Of a stretch of 64,000 nt of DNA, positions 15,369 to 28,577 are shown one piece after another. This DNA is from Streptococcus henryi DSM 19005 (GTDB taxonomy: Bacteria > Bacillota > Bacilli > Lactobacillales > Streptococcaceae): assembly GCF_000376985.1 (NCBI RefSeq), contig NZ_AQYA01000032.1, positions 62,001 to 126,000 on the forward strand, read 5' to 3'. The position numbers were made by a program, and so were the translations under genes. The notes beneath the pieces are model-generated. The model was not told where the DNA came from and searched no databases. It worked only from the letters and a program-made list of their open reading frames with translations. Within the stretch, counting starts at the first letter, position 1. Each line of letters begins with the position of its first letter.

Positions 15369-17117
15369 ATGGAACGTACAATGTATGCTGGTCGTGTTCG
15401 TGCGGAACATATCGGACAAGAAATCACTTTGAAAGGTTGGGTAGGTCGTCGTCGTGACCTTGGAGGCCTTATCTTTATTGACCTTCGTGACCGTGAAGGA
15501 ATCATGCAGTTGGTTATCAATCCTGAGGAAGTTTCAGCTGAAGTGATGGCAACTGCTGAAAGTCTTCGTACTGAATTTGTTATTGAAGTGACTGGTCAAG
15601 TTGCTGCGCGTGAACAAGCTAATGATAACTTGCCAACTGGTCAAGTTGAACTTAAAGTTTCAGCATTAACAGTTCTAAATACGGCTAAAACAACACCTTT
15701 TGAAATCAAAGATGGCGTAGAAGCTGCTGATGAAACACGTCTTCGTTACCGTTATCTTGACCTTCGTCGTCCAGAGATGTTGGAAAACTTCAAATTGCGT
15801 GCTAAAGTAACTCACTCAATCCGTAATTATCTTGACGAGCTTGAATTTATCGATGTTGAGACACCAATGTTGACAAAATCAACGCCCGAAGGTGCGCGTG
15901 ACTACTTGGTGCCATCTCGTGTTAGCCAAGGCCATTTCTACGCTTTGCCACAAAGTCCGCAAATCACAAAACAGCTTCTTATGAATGCTGGATTTGATCG
16001 CTATTATCAAATCGTTAAATGTTTCCGTGATGAAGACTTGCGTGGTGACCGTCAACCTGAGTTTACACAAGTTGACTTGGAAACGTCATTCTTATCTGAG
16101 AAAGAAATTCAAGATATCACAGAGGGCATGATTGCTAAAGTCATGAAAGATACTAAGGGTATTGATGTGACTTTACCATTCCCACGCATGGCTTATGATG
16201 ATGCTATGAATAACTATGGTTCAGACAAACCTGATACGCGTTTTGACATGCTTTTACAAGACTTGACAAATATTGTCAAGGACGTTGACTTCAAAGTGTT
16301 CTCTGAAGCTCCTGCAGTTAAAGCAATTGTTGTTAAAAACAATGCGGATAAATACTCACGTAAAAATATCGACCAAATGACCGAAGTGGCCAAACAATTC
16401 GGTGCCAAAGGTCTTGCTTGGGTCAAATATGTTGACGGTACTGTCACAGGACCGATTGCTAAGTTCTTGACAAGTATTGAAGATAAGTTGACAGCTGCTT
16501 TACAACTTGAAAACAATGATTTGGTACTCTTTGTGGCTGACACACTTGAAGTTGCCAATAATACACTTGGAGCTCTTCGCACGCGCATCGCTAAAGAGCT
16601 TGACATGATTGACAACTCTAAATTCAACTTCCTTTGGGTGGTTGATTGGCCAATGTTTGAGTGGTCTGAAGAAGAAGGGCGTTATATGTCAGCTCATCAC
16701 CCATTCACCTTGCCAACTGAAGAATCAGCTCATGAGCTTGAAGGTGATTTGGCTAAGGTCCGCGCTGTGGCTTACGATATCGTTCTTAATGGATACGAGC
16801 TCGGTGGCGGTAGCCTTCGTATCAACCAAAAAGACATGCAAGAGCGCATGTTTAAAGCACTTGGCTTCTCAGCAGAAGATGCCAATGACCAATTCGGCTT
16901 CCTCTTGGAAGCAATGGACTATGGTTTCCCACCGCATGGAGGTTTGGCAATCGGACTTGACCGCTTCGTAATGATTTTGGCTGGAAAAGACAATATCCGC
17001 GAAGTGATTGCCTTCCCTAAAAACAACAAGGCTTCAGATCCAATGACTCAAGCTCCAAGTCTTGTTGCAGACAAACAATTAGAAGAATTAGCATTATCAA
17101 TCGAAAACAATGACTAG
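15369..17117 (+). CDS. aspS: Aspartyl-tRNA synthetase
   Basis: 582 residues from ATG 15369 ([10 protein letters not shown]), the family start, with GGAG ten bases upstream. A longer open frame to 15327 is unlikely to be used. N-terminal OB-fold anticodon-binding domain (about 1-110), then the class II core with [16 protein letters not shown] (motif 2), the bacterial GAD insertion domain around 290-420, and [14 protein letters not shown] (motif 3). It charges tRNA-Asp. The stop overlaps the start of the downstream yitT-like gene by eight bases. Confidence 0.97.
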   Translation: MERTMYAGRVRAEHIGQEITLKGWVGRRRDLGGLIFIDLRDREGIMQLVINPEEVSAEVMATAESLRTEFVIEVTGQVAAREQANDNLPTGQVELKVSALTVLNTAKTTPFEIKDGVEAADETRLRYRYLDLRRPEMLENFKLRAKVTHSIRNYLDELEFIDVETPMLTKSTPEGARDYLVPSRVSQGHFYALPQSPQITKQLLMNAGFDRYYQIVKCFRDEDLRGDRQPEFTQVDLETSFLSEKEIQDITEGMIAKVMKDTKGIDVTLPFPRMAYDDAMNNYGSDKPDTRFDMLLQDLTNIVKDVDFKVFSEAPAVKAIVVKNNADKYSRKNIDQMTEVAKQFGAKGLAWVKYVDGTVTGPIAKFLTSIEDKLTAALQLENNDLVLFVADTLEVANNTLGALRTRIAKELDMIDNSKFNFLWVVDWPMFEWSEEEGRYMSAHHPFTLPTEESAHELEGDLAKVRAVAYDIVLNGYELGGGSLRINQKDMQERMFKALGFSAEDANDQFGFLLEAMDYGFPPHGGLAIGLDRFVMILAGKDNIREVIAFPKNNKASDPMTQAPSLVADKQLEELALSIENND

Positions 17118-18051
17118 AAAAGCACCCCTCGTTAAGCGTCTTAAATTTATCGTTAGTCGCTGGGCGAAAAAATTTGGCCTTTTGGATACTCTTCGAGGTA
17201 TCTCTAAAGAAAAATATGCAGAGAAGTTTTCAGCTTCTCTCTTTTATGGCCTCATGTCGTCTATTGCCGTCAACTTCTTTTTCCAACCAGGACATGTCTA
17301 CTCTAGTGGAGCAACTGGTTTGGCACAAGTCATTTCGGCAATAAGTGAGCGTTGGTTGGGATTTACCATACCAGTTTCAGTAGCCTTTTATGCTATCAAT
17401 CTTCCTCTATTGGTTTTAGCATGGTACCAAATTGGGCGAAAATTTACGATTTTTACCTTTATAACGGTAACGGTGAGCTCAGTTTTTATCCAATTTATGC
17501 CTCATGTGGTATTAACACCAGATCCACTCATTAATGCCATTTTTGGTGGTTTGGTTATGGGAACTGGAGTTGGTTTTGCACTAAAATCTAGAATATCTAG
17601 TGGAGGAACTGATATTGTCAGTCTGACGATACGTAAAAAGACAGGTCGAGATGTCGGAAGCATTTCCTTAATGGTTAATGGTGCAATCATGATTTTTGCG
17701 GGTCTGTTATTTGGTTGGCAATACGCGCTCTATTCAATGATTACTATCTTTGTATCTAGCCGTGTGACCGATGCCTTATTTACTAAGCAAAAGAAAATGC
17801 AGGCTATGATTGTGACAAGTCATCCAGAGCGTGTTACACGTAAAATTCATAAAATATTGCATCGTGGGGTGACCTGTATTAATGATGCTGAGGGGACTTA
17901 TAATCATGAAAAGAAAGCAGTTCTGATAACGATTATTACCCGAGAAGAGTATAGCGACTTTAAATACCTAATGAGTAAAGCTGATCCGGAAGCATTCGTA
18001 TCAGTTGCCGAAAATGTTCATGTTATGGGCCGATTTGTCGATATGGATTAA
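17110..18051 (+). CDS. YitT family membrane protein (first paralogue)
   Basis: 313 residues: about five membrane segments of the DUF161 type ([16 protein letters not shown], then [14 protein letters not shown]) and a C-terminal DUF2179 domain ([18 protein letters not shown] onward). YitT proteins are widespread in Firmicutes and have no settled function, though transport has been suggested. The start codon lies inside the end of aspS, so translation is coupled. It has a paralogue at 18340. Confidence 0.85.
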   Translation: MTRKAPLVKRLKFIVSRWAKKFGLLDTLRGISKEKYAEKFSASLFYGLMSSIAVNFFFQPGHVYSSGATGLAQVISAISERWLGFTIPVSVAFYAINLPLLVLAWYQIGRKFTIFTFITVTVSSVFIQFMPHVVLTPDPLINAIFGGLVMGTGVGFALKSRISSGGTDIVSLTIRKKTGRDVGSISLMVNGAIMIFAGLLFGWQYALYSMITIFVSSRVTDALFTKQKKMQAMIVTSHPERVTRKIHKILHRGVTCINDAEGTYNHEKKAVLITIITREEYSDFKYLMSKADPEAFVSVAENVHVMGRFVDMD

Positions 18052-18187
18052 TAATTTCTCTCATGGTTTAAGGTTAATATTTCATCATTTAGAATTATAA
18101 ATTTCATGCCACGTTAGGCTCTGCCTTCTGTGGCATCTTTGTGCACTGAACTTTAAAAATTGAATATTGTGAGGATTTATAGTCGAA

Positions 18188-18305
18188 TAATACTCAAATA
18201 AAATCAAAATCAGACGAGAAAGTGAGATGAAGGTGGTACTAAGGTACAGCAAGTCGAAACTGAAGTCTATTATCTTGATTTTAAAAGACATTATTTGACT
18301 GATAA
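18188..18305 (+). repeat. MITE-like dispersed repeat, copy 1
   Basis: It starts ATACTCAAATAAAATCAAAA and ends with a loose inverted copy (CTTGATTTTAAAAG). Relatives lie at 26472, 41872 and 54013. Confidence 0.55.
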
Positions 18306-18339
18306 TCACTAGAATACTATCAGAAGATAGGAGAAAGAG

Positions 18340-19212
18340 ATGAACAAAGATTTGTTGTTAAAATTAAGGAAGCTTATTTTGATTGCTCTGGGTGTTGCTA
18401 TATACACCTTTGGCTTTGTAAAATTCAATATGGCTAACCATTTGGCTGAAGGTGGGGTGGCAGGAATAACCCTCATTGTTCATGCCTTGTACAATATTGA
18501 TCCAGCCCTTACATCCTTAATTTTGAACTTACCGCTTTTTATACTTGGAGCGCATATTTTAGGAAAAAAATCTTTAGCACTGACCATCTATGGTACGGTT
18601 CTGATGTCTGGTTTTATTTGGATTTGGCAGCAAGTTCCAATTGAAGTAGCTCTTCATAATGATATGATGTTGGTTGCTGTTATTGCAGGGATTTTTTCCG
18701 GTGCTGGCAGTGGTTTAGTTTTCCGTTATGGTGCTACAACAGGTGGAGCAGATATCGTAGGTCGCGTTCTCGAAGAAAAACTAGGCCTCAAACTGGGACA
18801 AACCATGCTTTTGATTGATGCACTAGTTTTGACGGCTTCCTTGGTTTATATCGATCTCCAACATATGCTCTACACTTTGGTAGCTAGTTTTGTTTACAGT
18901 CAGGTTCTGACTATCGTACAAAATGGCGGTTACACCGTACGTGGAATGCTGATTATCACACAAAAATCGCAAGAAGCAGCGTCAGCTATTCTCCAGGAAA
19001 TCAACCGAGGAGTTACCTATCTCAAGGGGCAAGGTGCTTACTCTGGTACTGATTTTAATGTCCTTTATGTGGTGCTTAACCCCAGTGAAGTGCGTGATGT
19101 TCGAGGCATAATGGCAGAGCTAGATCCAGATGCCTTCATCTCTGTCATTGACGTTGATGAAGTTATTTCATCGGATTTCAAAATTCGACGAAAAAACTAT
19201 GATAAGTACTGA
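18340..19212 (+). CDS. YitT family membrane protein (second paralogue)
   Basis: 290 residues with the same plan as its neighbour: five membrane segments (FNMANHLAEGGVAGIT, then RYGATTGGADIVGRV) and a C-terminal DUF2179 domain ending in SVIDVDEVI. The paralogues are clearly diverged, so the duplication is old. A dispersed repeat stands between them. AGATAGGAG precedes the start. Function unknown. Confidence 0.85.
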   Translation: MNKDLLLKLRKLILIALGVAIYTFGFVKFNMANHLAEGGVAGITLIVHALYNIDPALTSLILNLPLFILGAHILGKKSLALTIYGTVLMSGFIWIWQQVPIEVALHNDMMLVAVIAGIFSGAGSGLVFRYGATTGGADIVGRVLEEKLGLKLGQTMLLIDALVLTASLVYIDLQHMLYTLVASFVYSQVLTIVQNGGYTVRGMLIITQKSQEAASAILQEINRGVTYLKGQGAYSGTDFNVLYVVLNPSEVRDVRGIMAELDPDAFISVIDVDEVISSDFKIRRKNYDKY

Positions 19213-19240
19213 GCAATCAGAATTAATAGAATGAAGCCTA

Positions 19241-19271
19241 AGAGTCTGAGGAAAAACCTCAGCTCTTTTTT
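19241..19271 (+). terminator. Terminator after the second yitT-like gene
   Basis: AGAGTCTGAGG pairs with CCTCAGCTCT around AAAAA, followed by six T. Confidence 0.85.
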
Positions 19272-19362
19272 AAGTATAAATACGAAAAAAGCTACTTTTT
19301 GATATTTTTTACATAAAAATGATACTATAGCACGAAAAACAGATATTATCATATGCAAATCA

Positions 19363-19376
19363 AGAAAACGCTTGCA
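19363..19376 (-). promoter_or_regulatory. Candidate CcpA cre site
   Basis: On the minus strand TGCAAGCGTTTTCT, one base short of the cre consensus. It overlaps the -35 of the PTS promoter, a place where CcpA would repress. Confidence 0.5.
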
Positions 19377-19400
19377 ATTTTTGGGAGAAAAGACTATTAT
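19372..19400 (+). promoter_or_regulatory. Promoter of the PTS gene
   Basis: TTGCAA, a 17-base spacer and TATTAT. Confidence 0.55.
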
Positions 19401-19408
19401 TAGATTAT

Positions 19409-19438
19409 AAGGATTGTTACTGGTAGGCAGGCAAAACC
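19409..19438 (+). promoter_or_regulatory. Ribonucleic antiterminator (RAT) of the BglG/LicT family
   Basis: AAGGATTGTTACTG and GCAGGCAAAACC are the two halves of the conserved RAT sequence. When bound by a BglG/LicT/SacT-type protein the RAT blocks folding of the overlapping terminator. No antiterminator gene is in the window. Confidence 0.88.
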
Positions 19439-19512
19439 TAAGTGAATACGAGATAATCAACTGGCTATAACGTAGCTAGGAGTGTTTATTTGGTATTTTC
19501 TTAGGTTTTTTG
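19432..19512 (+). terminator. Conditional terminator overlapping the RAT
   Basis: CAAAACCTAAG at 19432-19442, the 3' part of the RAT, pairs with CTTAGGTTTT at 19500-19509, followed by TT. Antiterminator and terminator are mutually exclusive. Confidence 0.8.
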
Positions 19513-19544
19513 TTTACACAAAAACAACTATCCAAAAATTTTAG

Positions 19545-21008
<1,464 letters not shown>

Positions 21009-21035
21009 GCGATAATATTGTTAAAACTGCAAGTC

Positions 21036-21073
21036 AAAGGTTGAAGTAGCACCATGTTACTCCAACCTTTTTT
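21036..21073 (+). terminator. Terminator of the PTS gene
   Basis: AAAGGTTGAAGTA pairs with TACTCCAACCTTT (one mismatch), with six T. Confidence 0.85.
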
Positions 21074-21090
21074 ATTATGTAGTTGGCAAA

Positions 21091-21123
21091 TCAAAAAATC
21101 CTCCTTGCTTGTACAAGGAGGAT
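21091..21123 (-). terminator. Terminator of argS
   Basis: ATCCTCCTTG pairs with CAAGGAGGAT, loop of six; on the minus strand it ends in TTTTTTG. Confidence 0.85.
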
Positions 21124-21138
21124 GGTTTTATATGAGAA

Positions 21139-22830
21139 TTACATTTCGTTTGGAGCTTCAACGCCAAGAAGACGAAGGGCTTCTTTAAGAACAGTTGCAG
21201 TAGCATAGCTGAGGGCTAGGCGGCTGTCACGTTCTGGGCTTTCATCAAGAATGCGCGTGTGAGCATAGTATTTGTTGAAGGCTTGTGCTAAGCTGATAGC
21301 ATATTTAGCAATAATAGATGGTTCAAAGTTGTCTGAAGCACGAACAATGATACGTGGGAAGTCCTGGATAAGTTTGATGATTTCCCAGCTTTCCGCATCC
21401 TTAAGACTGTAAACTTTGTTGACATCTACTGTAAACTCAGCTTTACGCAAGATAGATTGGATACGTGCATGAGCATATTGAACGTAAGGTCCAGTCTCAC
21501 CTTCGAAGGATACCATGGCTTCAAGGTCGAAGTCATATCCGTTCATGCGATCAGTTTTAAGGTCGTAGAACTTGATGGCACCAACACCAACTGCATGAGC
21601 AACAGCTTCTTTGTTAGCAAGGTTAGGGTTCTTAGCTTCGATTTGTGAAGCGGCACGAGATACAGCTTCTGCGATAGTTGGCTCAAGTAAGATAACATTA
21701 CCTTTACGTGTTGACAATTTCTTACCACCTTTAGTAACAAGACCAAAGGCAACGTGAGTCATGTCATCAGACCAGTCGTAACCCATTTCTTTCAAAACAG
21801 CCTTAAGTTGTTTGAAGTGGGCAGATTGTTCATTACCAACGACGTAGATTGATTTGGCAAAATCGTAAGTGCGTTTGCGGTAAAGGGCAGCTGCAAGGTC
21901 ACGTGTAATGTAAAGCGTAGCGCCATCCGATTTTTTAATCAGAGCTGGATGTTCAATGCCATATTTATCCAATTTGACAACTTGGGCACCTTGAGATTCT
22001 TCCAATAGTCCTTTAGCTTCAAGGAGCTCAACAATCTCATCCATCTTGTCATTGTAGAAAGCTTCGCCATTATAAGAATCAAAAGAAACGTTAAGTTCAT
22101 TGTAAAGACGGTTGAATTCTACGAGGCTTTCGTCACGGAACCATTGCCATAGGCTAGTTGCTTCCTCGTCGCCTGCTTCCAATTTACGGAACCATTCACG
22201 TGCTTCTTCATCCAAGCTTGGATCTTCTTCAGCTTCAGCATTGATGCGGACATAGAGTTTCAAGAGTTCAGCGATTGGGTTAGCTTCAACAGCTTCCTTA
22301 TCGCCCCACTTTTTGTAGGCAACAATCAACATTCCAAACTGTTTACCCCAGTCACCCAAGTGATTGATGCGAACAGGATTGTAACCCAGTTTAGCTACAA
22401 TGTTTGCCAAGCTGTCTGCGATAACAGTTGAGCGCAAGTGACCGATTGAGAAAGGTTTTGCGATGTTAGGGCTAGACATATCAAAGGCAATGTTGCGGCC
22501 TTGTCCAAGGTCTTGGTTGGCATAGTCGCTGCCTGCCTCAAGGACTTGACTAAGAACAGTAGCAGAAATTTTAGCTTTGTCTAAGAAGAAGTTGATGTAA
22601 GGACCAACTGCTTCAACTTTTTCAAAGTTGCTGGCATCAATTTTTTCAGCAATATCACTAGCAATCATTTGTGGTGCTTTGCGAAGCACTTTAGCCAATG
22701 AAAAGGCAGGGAAGGCAAGGTCTCCCATATCAGAATTTTTAGGTGTTTCAAGTAAGTTTAAGATAGTATCTTGCTCAAGTTCAGGTACAACCTTGGCAAT
22801 TTCCTCAGCAATGAGTTTTTTGGTATCCAT
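21139..22830 (-). CDS. argS: Arginyl-tRNA synthetase
   Basis: 563 residues, full length. Class I enzyme: HIGH-type motif in [10 protein letters not shown] (about 131) and a KMSKS-equivalent [11 protein letters not shown] (about 369). The C-terminal DALR anticodon domain ends the protein. It charges tRNA-Arg and needs the tRNA for amino-acid activation. GAGGAGA precedes the start. It is divergent from argR, with about 200 bases between them. Confidence 0.97.
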   Translation of the reverse strand: MDTKKLIAEEIAKVVPELEQDTILNLLETPKNSDMGDLAFPAFSLAKVLRKAPQMIASDIAEKIDASNFEKVEAVGPYINFFLDKAKISATVLSQVLEAGSDYANQDLGQGRNIAFDMSSPNIAKPFSIGHLRSTVIADSLANIVAKLGYNPVRINHLGDWGKQFGMLIVAYKKWGDKEAVEANPIAELLKLYVRINAEAEEDPSLDEEAREWFRKLEAGDEEATSLWQWFRDESLVEFNRLYNELNVSFDSYNGEAFYNDKMDEIVELLEAKGLLEESQGAQVVKLDKYGIEHPALIKKSDGATLYITRDLAAALYRKRTYDFAKSIYVVGNEQSAHFKQLKAVLKEMGYDWSDDMTHVAFGLVTKGGKKLSTRKGNVILLEPTIAEAVSRAASQIEAKNPNLANKEAVAHAVGVGAIKFYDLKTDRMNGYDFDLEAMVSFEGETGPYVQYAHARIQSILRKAEFTVDVNKVYSLKDAESWEIIKLIQDFPRIIVRASDNFEPSIIAKYAISLAQAFNKYYAHTRILDESPERDSRLALSYATATVLKEALRLLGVEAPNEM

Positions 22831-22873
22831 GAGTGTCTCCTCGTTATAGTATAGTCATTCTATTTTATCACAA

Positions 22874-22884
22874 AATAGCAGAGC
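22874..22884 (+). repeat. AATAGCAGAGC 11-mer (intergenic copy)
   Basis: Exact copy, preceded by AA, in the argS-argR intergenic region. Confidence 0.6.
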
Positions 22885-22990
22885 TGTTGCAATAGAAAAC
22901 GCTAGCAATTGGATAAAATTATTAATTTGCGATTTTTCCACTAAAACCCTTGAGAATTAACGATAGAAAGGTGAAAAAAAATCACTTTTT

Positions 22991-22999
22991 TGATATAAT
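22991..22999 (+). promoter_or_regulatory. Extended -10 promoter of argR
   Basis: TGATATAAT, 33 bases before the argR start; GTGAAA at 22971 is a poor -35. Confidence 0.6.
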
Positions 23000-23032
23000 T
23001 CTAGAGATATTATGCATAAACGGAGAAAATTA

Positions 23033-23470
23033 ATGAATAAAATAAATCGCCAAAATCTCATTAAGCGTTTGATTCAGTCAGGCCAAATTGGGACTCAGGA
23101 AGAAATCAAACATCATTTACACGAAGAAGGGATTGATGTTACCCAAGCAACCCTTTCACGTGACTTGCGCGAAATCGGCCTTCTCAAGTTGCGAAATGCT
23201 GAAGGAAAGCTCTATTATAGTCTTGCTGAAACAAGTAATAGCAAATTTAGCTCTGCTGTGGTTTCCTATATTTTGAAAGTGGCACGAGCTGGTTTTATGT
23301 TGGTCTTGCATACTAATCTAGGTGAAGCGGATGTTCTTGCCAATGTTATTGACAGTGATGCTATCCCTGAGATTCTAGGAACTATTGCTGGTGCAGATAC
23401 TCTTTTGGTTATTTGTAAAGACGAAGAGACAGCTCGTAAATTTGAACAAGAATTATCAGCAGCAATATGA
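23033..23470 (+). CDS. argR: Arginine repressor family regulator
   Basis: 145 residues from ATG 23033 with CGGAG upstream. N-terminal winged helix ([13 protein letters not shown], then [15 protein letters not shown]) and a C-terminal hexamerisation and arginine-binding domain ([16 protein letters not shown]). ArgR/AhrC proteins sense arginine and control its synthesis and breakdown. Streptococci have several paralogues, so the precise regulon is unknown. Its position before mutS is a conserved streptococcal arrangement. Its end overlaps the next gene by four bases. Confidence 0.9.
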   Translation: MNKINRQNLIKRLIQSGQIGTQEEIKHHLHEEGIDVTQATLSRDLREIGLLKLRNAEGKLYYSLAETSNSKFSSAVVSYILKVARAGFMLVLHTNLGEADVLANVIDSDAIPEILGTIAGADTLLVICKDEETARKFEQELSAAI

Positions 23471-23817
23471 GAACCTACGACCGAGCAGTCGAGCATCTTA
23501 AAGAGGCCATTCAAGAACACGAGAGTATAATTGCTTTTAAAAAAGCAGAGCAAAAAATGCAGTCATATCCTGAACTTGAGCATTTGGCCCATAAGATGAA
23601 GGCTTACCAGCAAGATGCTGTGCTTTTTAAGAAGATTGATAAAAAACAAGCCCAAAACCTTGCTGATGAAAAAGCAAGTAAACTTGAAGCAGAGCTCACT
23701 GGCCTTCCCATTGTTCAAGACTACCGCGCTAAGATGCAGGATGCCAGTGACTTGATTCAGTATATGACTAAAACTTTGGAAGATAAGATAAACAAGGAGT
23801 TAGCCAATGGCAAATGA
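23467..23817 (+). CDS. YlbF/YmcA family protein
   Basis: 116 residues, predicted almost wholly helical ([20 protein letters not shown]). In Bacillus this family (YlbF, YmcA, YaaT complex) partners RNase Y and affects competence and biofilm. In streptococci the role is not established. It overlaps argR by four bases and mutS by eleven, so the three are translationally coupled. Confidence 0.8.
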   Translation: MRTYDRAVEHLKEAIQEHESIIAFKKAEQKMQSYPELEHLAHKMKAYQQDAVLFKKIDKKQAQNLADEKASKLEAELTGLPIVQDYRAKMQDASDLIQYMTKTLEDKINKELANGK

Positions 23818-26362
23818 AAAAATATCTCCTGGCATGCAACAGTATTTGGATGTAAAAAAAGACTATCCAGATGCTTTTTTGCTTTTCCGCATGGGAGACT
23901 TTTACGAACTATTCTATGAAGATGCTGTTAAGGCTGCCCAGATTTTAGAAATCAGCCTAACTAGCCGAAATAAAAATGCAGAGAACCCAATCCCTATGGC
24001 AGGGGTACCCTATCATTCTGCCCAACAGTATATTGATGTCTTGGTTGAAATGGGACACAAGGTAGCCATTGCTGAGCAGATGGAGGATCCCAAACAGGCT
24101 GTAGGTGTTGTCAAGCGTGAAGTGGTTCAGGTCATCACACCAGGGACAGTCGTTGATTCTACCAAACCAGACAGCGCCAATAATTTCTTAGTGGCTCTCG
24201 ACTCTGATGGAAAAAACTTTGGCCTAGCCTATATGGATGTGTCAACAGGTGAATTCTTTGCGACTAGCTTGACAGACTTTGCCACTGTCCGCAGTGAAAT
24301 TCAAAACCTAAAAGCCCGTGAAGTGGTTCTAGGTTTTGACCTGTCAGAGGCTGATGAACAGGTTCTAGTTAAGCAAATGAATCTCCTTCTTTCTACTGAG
24401 AAAGAGCGTTTTGAAGATGTACACTTGATTGACACCAGCTTGACAGACTTAGAAATCTCGGCGGCGGAAAAGCTCCTGCAATATGTCCATAGGACTCAGA
24501 AACGTGAGCTCAGCCATTTACAAAAGGTCCTTCACTATGAAATCAAGGATTACCTGCAGATGTCTTATGCGACCAAGTCTAGTTTGGACTTGCTGGAGAA
24601 TGCTAGAACCAGCAAGAAGCATGGCAGTCTTTATTGGCTCTTAGACGAGACTAAGACGGCTATGGGTATGCGTCTTTTGCGTAACTGGATTGACCGTCCT
24701 CTGGTTAATGAGGAGCTGATTAAGGAACGTCAGGACATTATTCAAGTCTTCTTAGATCACTTCTTTGAGCGCAGTGATTTGTCCGATAGCCTAAAAGGCG
24801 TCTATGACATTGAACGTTTAGCCAGCCGTGTTTCTTTCGGTAAGGCAAATCCTAAAGATTTGTTGCAGTTGGGCAATACGCTGGCGCAGGTTCCCCTGAT
24901 TAAGGCCATCTTAGAATCCTTTGGCTCTCCAGAACTTGACAAGCTTGTCAACCAAATTGACACTCTGCCAGAATTAGAAAGTCTCATTCGCTCTGCTATT
25001 GACCCAGATGCCCAAGCGGTTATTACAGAGGGCAATATAATCCGAACAGGTTTTGACCAAACTCTGGATAATTACCGTAAGGTTTTGCGTGAGGGAACGA
25101 CTTGGATTGCTGATATTGAAGCCAAAGAAAGGGCTGCTTCTGGCATCACCAATCTTAAGATTGACTACAATAAAAAAGACGGGTATTATTTCCACGTCAC
25201 TAATTCTAACCTGTCCTTGGTGCCGGAGCATTTCTTCCGTAAAGCAACTTTGAAAAATTCTGAGCGTTATGGAACTGCTGAATTGGCTAAAATTGAAGGG
25301 GAGATGCTGGAAGCGCGTGAACAGTCTTCAAGTTTGGAGTATGATATTTTCATGCGTATCAGAGCACAAGTTGAACGCTATATCACACGACTTCAAGATT
25401 TAGCCAAGGCAATTGCCACAGTGGACGTTCTCCAAAGCTTAGCTGTTGTGGCTGAAAATAACCACTATGTCCGCCCAAGTTTTAATAAGCAGCATGAGAT
25501 TAGTATTGAAAATGGGCGCCATGCTGTTGTCGAAGTGGTTATGGGGGTCCAAGAGTATATTCCAAATTGTATTCACTTTGATCAAAAGACCAGCATTCAA
25601 TTGATTACTGGTCCTAATATGAGTGGTAAGTCAACTTATATGCGTCAGCTAGCTTTGACAGTTATCATGGCTCAAATTGGGTCATTCGTTGCGGCAGACA
25701 AGGTTGATCTTCCAGTTTTTGACGCCATTTTCACTAGAATCGGGGCGGCAGATGACTTGATTTCGGGCCAATCAACCTTCATGGTTGAAATGATGGAAGC
25801 TAATCAAGCCATCAAGCGCGCCAGCCAAAACTCTCTCATCCTTTTTGACGAATTGGGACGTGGGACTGCCACTTATGATGGTATGGCTCTCGCTCAATCA
25901 ATTATTGAGTATATACATAACCATATCAAGGCTAAGACCATGTTTGCCACCCATTACCATGAGTTGACTGACCTGTCAAACCAATTGACAGAACTTGTCA
26001 ATGTCCATGTGGCAACCTTGGAAAAAGATGGCGAGGTCACCTTCCTCCATAAAATTGCACAAGGACCGGCTGACAAATCATATGGTATCCATGTGGCCAA
26101 GATTGCAGGCTTGCCAAAAGCACTGCTTGAACGGGCAGATAAGATTTTAACTTCCTTGGAATCAAATGCTGTTCAACTCTCTACTTCTGAGCTTTCTGAA
26201 CCATTAGACACAACAGTGGAAATAGCAGAGCCTCAGCAATTGTCCCTCTTTGAAGATGACAAGTCTCAGACAATTGTTCAAGCTCTTAAGGCCATCGATC
26301 TCATGAATTTGACTCCGATGGAAGCCATGAACACCATCTATGAACTCAAAAAGATGCTGTAA
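23807..26362 (+). CDS. mutS: DNA mismatch repair protein MutS
   Basis: 851 residues. The mismatch-reading F-x-E is in [12 protein letters not shown] near the N-terminus. The ABC-type ATPase has Walker [10 protein letters not shown] at about 602 and Walker [16 protein letters not shown]. The C-terminus ends with a helix-turn-helix and a short tail. It recognises mispairs and recruits MutL. Start by overlap with the preceding gene. Two copies of the 11-mer AATAGCAGAGC fall within it (24990-25000 minus, 26221-26231 plus). Confidence 0.98.
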   Translation: MANEKISPGMQQYLDVKKDYPDAFLLFRMGDFYELFYEDAVKAAQILEISLTSRNKNAENPIPMAGVPYHSAQQYIDVLVEMGHKVAIAEQMEDPKQAVGVVKREVVQVITPGTVVDSTKPDSANNFLVALDSDGKNFGLAYMDVSTGEFFATSLTDFATVRSEIQNLKAREVVLGFDLSEADEQVLVKQMNLLLSTEKERFEDVHLIDTSLTDLEISAAEKLLQYVHRTQKRELSHLQKVLHYEIKDYLQMSYATKSSLDLLENARTSKKHGSLYWLLDETKTAMGMRLLRNWIDRPLVNEELIKERQDIIQVFLDHFFERSDLSDSLKGVYDIERLASRVSFGKANPKDLLQLGNTLAQVPLIKAILESFGSPELDKLVNQIDTLPELESLIRSAIDPDAQAVITEGNIIRTGFDQTLDNYRKVLREGTTWIADIEAKERAASGITNLKIDYNKKDGYYFHVTNSNLSLVPEHFFRKATLKNSERYGTAELAKIEGEMLEAREQSSSLEYDIFMRIRAQVERYITRLQDLAKAIATVDVLQSLAVVAENNHYVRPSFNKQHEISIENGRHAVVEVVMGVQEYIPNCIHFDQKTSIQLITGPNMSGKSTYMRQLALTVIMAQIGSFVAADKVDLPVFDAIFTRIGAADDLISGQSTFMVEMMEANQAIKRASQNSLILFDELGRGTATYDGMALAQSIIEYIHNHIKAKTMFATHYHELTDLSNQLTELVNVHVATLEKDGEVTFLHKIAQGPADKSYGIHVAKIAGLPKALLERADKILTSLESNAVQLSTSELSEPLDTTVEIAEPQQLSLFEDDKSQTIVQALKAIDLMNLTPMEAMNTIYELKKML

Positions 26363-26412
26363 AGTATTATTGTCTGTTGTGTAAATGAAGTTTACATTAT
26401 ATTGACAACTTA

Positions 26413-26452
26413 AAAAGAAGGGGAGTTTGACAAGAGAACTGCCCTTCTTTTT
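26413..26452 (+). terminator. Terminator after mutS
   Basis: AAAAGAAGGGGAGTT pairs with AACTGCCCTTCTTTTT (one mismatch). Confidence 0.85.
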
Positions 26453-26453
26453 A

Positions 26454-26462
26454 TGCTATAAT
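26454..26462 (+). promoter_or_regulatory. Extended -10 promoter before mutL
   Basis: TGCTATAAT directly after the mutS terminator. A MITE-like repeat lies between it and mutL. Confidence 0.55.
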
Positions 26463-26471
26463 GGTAAGAAG

Positions 26472-26572
26472 TATTACTCTAGGAAAATCAAAAAGATAAT
26501 ATCTAGTTTTGGTGCTAACTTCGTCAGCTGTATTTTTCCAGTACAGTCTGATTTTGATTGTCATTGAGTATA
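26472..26572 (-). repeat. MITE-like dispersed repeat, copy 2
   Basis: The ends TACTCTAGGAAAATCAAAAA and TCTGATTTTGATTGTCATTG form a loose inverted repeat; read on the minus strand it aligns with copy 1. It forms most of the mutL leader. Confidence 0.6.
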
Positions 26573-26587
26573 AAGCGAGGATACATT

Positions 26588-28537
26588 ATGTCAAAAATTA
26601 TTGAGCTTCCAGAAATTCTTGCCAATCAGATTGCTGCTGGTGAGGTGATTGAAAGACCTGCCAGTGTTGTCAAAGAGCTGGTAGAGAACTCTATTGATGC
26701 TGGAAGTAGACAGATAACCATTGAAATTGAGGAATCTGGTTTAAAACTCATTCAAATTACGGATAATGGAGAGGGGATTGCTCAGGATGACGTTGCACTA
26801 AGTCTCCGTCGTCATGCCACAAGTAAGATTAAAAATCAATCAGATCTCTTCCGCATACGAACACTTGGTTTTCGAGGTGAAGCCATCCCCTCTATCGCCT
26901 CAATCAGTAAATTCACTGTTAAAACAGCAGTTGCTGGTGAAGCCCACGGAACCCTCCTTGTGGCCAATGGAGGGGAAATCGAAAAAGTAGAACCCGTCTC
27001 AACACCTGTTGGCACCAAGATAAAGGTCGAAAATCTCTTCTTTAACACCCCAGCCCGTCTTAAATACATGAAGAGTATTCAGTCAGAGCTGGCTCATATT
27101 GTTGATGTGGTTAACCGTCTTAGTCTGGCTCATCCTGAGGTAGCTTTCACCCTTATTAATGATGGCCGAGAAATGACAAAGACCTCTGGAACAGGAGATT
27201 TGCGTCAGGCCATTGCTGGTATTTATGGTCTCAATACGGCTAAAAAGATGGTAGAGATTTCTAACAGTGACTTGGACTTTGAAGTATCTGGCTATGTCAG
27301 TCTTCCTGAACTGACCAGAGCCAACAGAAACTATATTACCATCCTTATTAATGGCCGCTATATCAAAAATTTCCTACTCAATCGTGCTATCCTAGACGGC
27401 TATGGCTCTAAACTTATGGTGGGACGTTTTCCAATTGCAGTCATTGACATTCAGATTGACCCTTACTTGGCCGATGTCAATGTTCACCCAACTAAGCAAG
27501 AGGTTCGTATTTCAAAAGAGAAGGAACTGATGCAGCTGATTAGCTCTGCCATTTCCCAAAGCCTAAAGGAACAAGATCTGATTCCGGATGCTTTGGAAAA
27601 TTTGGCCAAGTCAAGCACTCGTGGTCAGTCTAAGCCTGAGCAGACGACCTTACCGCTCAAGCAGACCAATCTCTACTATGACAAGGAGCGAAATGACTTC
27701 TTCATGAAGTCAGATCTTGTTGAGGAGAAGCCAGCAGTATTAATTGAGCAAGTTGACAACCCTGTAAAGCAAGTTGACCAAGATAAAAGCTCTACGTCTG
27801 TTAAACTTGCCCAACGTTCTGAGTCTGTTGAAGACCATGATGAGCATGAGAGTTTAGACTTTAAGAATAAGACTAAAATCAATAAGTTGATTGATCATCT
27901 GGAAAATGAAGAGCGCTCAACTTTCCCAGAGTTGGATTATTTTGGTCAGATGCACGGAACCTACCTTTTTGCTCAAGGCAATGGAGGTCTCTATATCATT
28001 GACCAACACGCAGCCCAAGAACGCGTTAAGTATGAGTATTACCGTGAAAAAATCGGTGACGTTGACAGCTCTCTACAGCAGCTTTTGGTTCCATACCTGT
28101 TTGAGTTTTCAGCTTCTGATTTCCTCAATTTACAGGAAAAAATGCCCTTGCTTAATCAGGTTGGTATCAACCTTGAAGCCTATGGTGACAATACCTTTAT
28201 TCTGCGTGAGCATCCGATCTGGATGAAGGAGAGCGAAATTGAGTCGGGCGTCTATGAGATGTGCGATATGCTCCTCCTAACCAACGAAGTTTCTATCAAG
28301 AAATACCGTGCAGAGTTGGCTATCATGATGTCTTGTAAACGTTCCATCAAGGCCAATCATGTTTTGGATGATTATTCGGCACGAGACCTCTTGGTTCAAT
28401 TAGCCCAATGTAAGAATCCCTATAACTGTCCTCATGGCCGTCCAGTCCTTGTCAACTTTAGCAAGGCTGACATGGAAAAAATGTTCCGCCGTATTCAGGA
28501 AAACCACACTAGCTTGAGAGAGTTAGGCAAGTACTAA
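26588..28537 (+). CDS. mutL: DNA mismatch repair protein MutL
   Basis: 649 residues from ATG 26588 ([20 protein letters not shown]), with GCGAGGA upstream. GHKL ATPase motifs: [22 protein letters not shown]. The C-terminal domain keeps the endonuclease motif [12 protein letters not shown] and the CPHGRP metal-site motif. It is therefore a nicking MutL, as in bacteria that lack MutH. It is separated from mutS by a terminator, a promoter and a repeat. Confidence 0.97.
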   Translation: MSKIIELPEILANQIAAGEVIERPASVVKELVENSIDAGSRQITIEIEESGLKLIQITDNGEGIAQDDVALSLRRHATSKIKNQSDLFRIRTLGFRGEAIPSIASISKFTVKTAVAGEAHGTLLVANGGEIEKVEPVSTPVGTKIKVENLFFNTPARLKYMKSIQSELAHIVDVVNRLSLAHPEVAFTLINDGREMTKTSGTGDLRQAIAGIYGLNTAKKMVEISNSDLDFEVSGYVSLPELTRANRNYITILINGRYIKNFLLNRAILDGYGSKLMVGRFPIAVIDIQIDPYLADVNVHPTKQEVRISKEKELMQLISSAISQSLKEQDLIPDALENLAKSSTRGQSKPEQTTLPLKQTNLYYDKERNDFFMKSDLVEEKPAVLIEQVDNPVKQVDQDKSSTSVKLAQRSESVEDHDEHESLDFKNKTKINKLIDHLENEERSTFPELDYFGQMHGTYLFAQGNGGLYIIDQHAAQERVKYEYYREKIGDVDSSLQQLLVPYLFEFSASDFLNLQEKMPLLNQVGINLEAYGDNTFILREHPIWMKESEIESGVYEMCDMLLLTNEVSIKKYRAELAIMMSCKRSIKANHVLDDYSARDLLVQLAQCKNPYNCPHGRPVLVNFSKADMEKMFRRIQENHTSLRELGKY

Positions 28538-28577
28538 CTTACTAAAAAAACTCAGCATAGAAAAAGAAAGTAATATC

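Noticed and set aside
18340..19212. Recent tandem duplication of the yitT-like genes
   Set aside because: The two proteins are too diverged along their whole length for a recent event.
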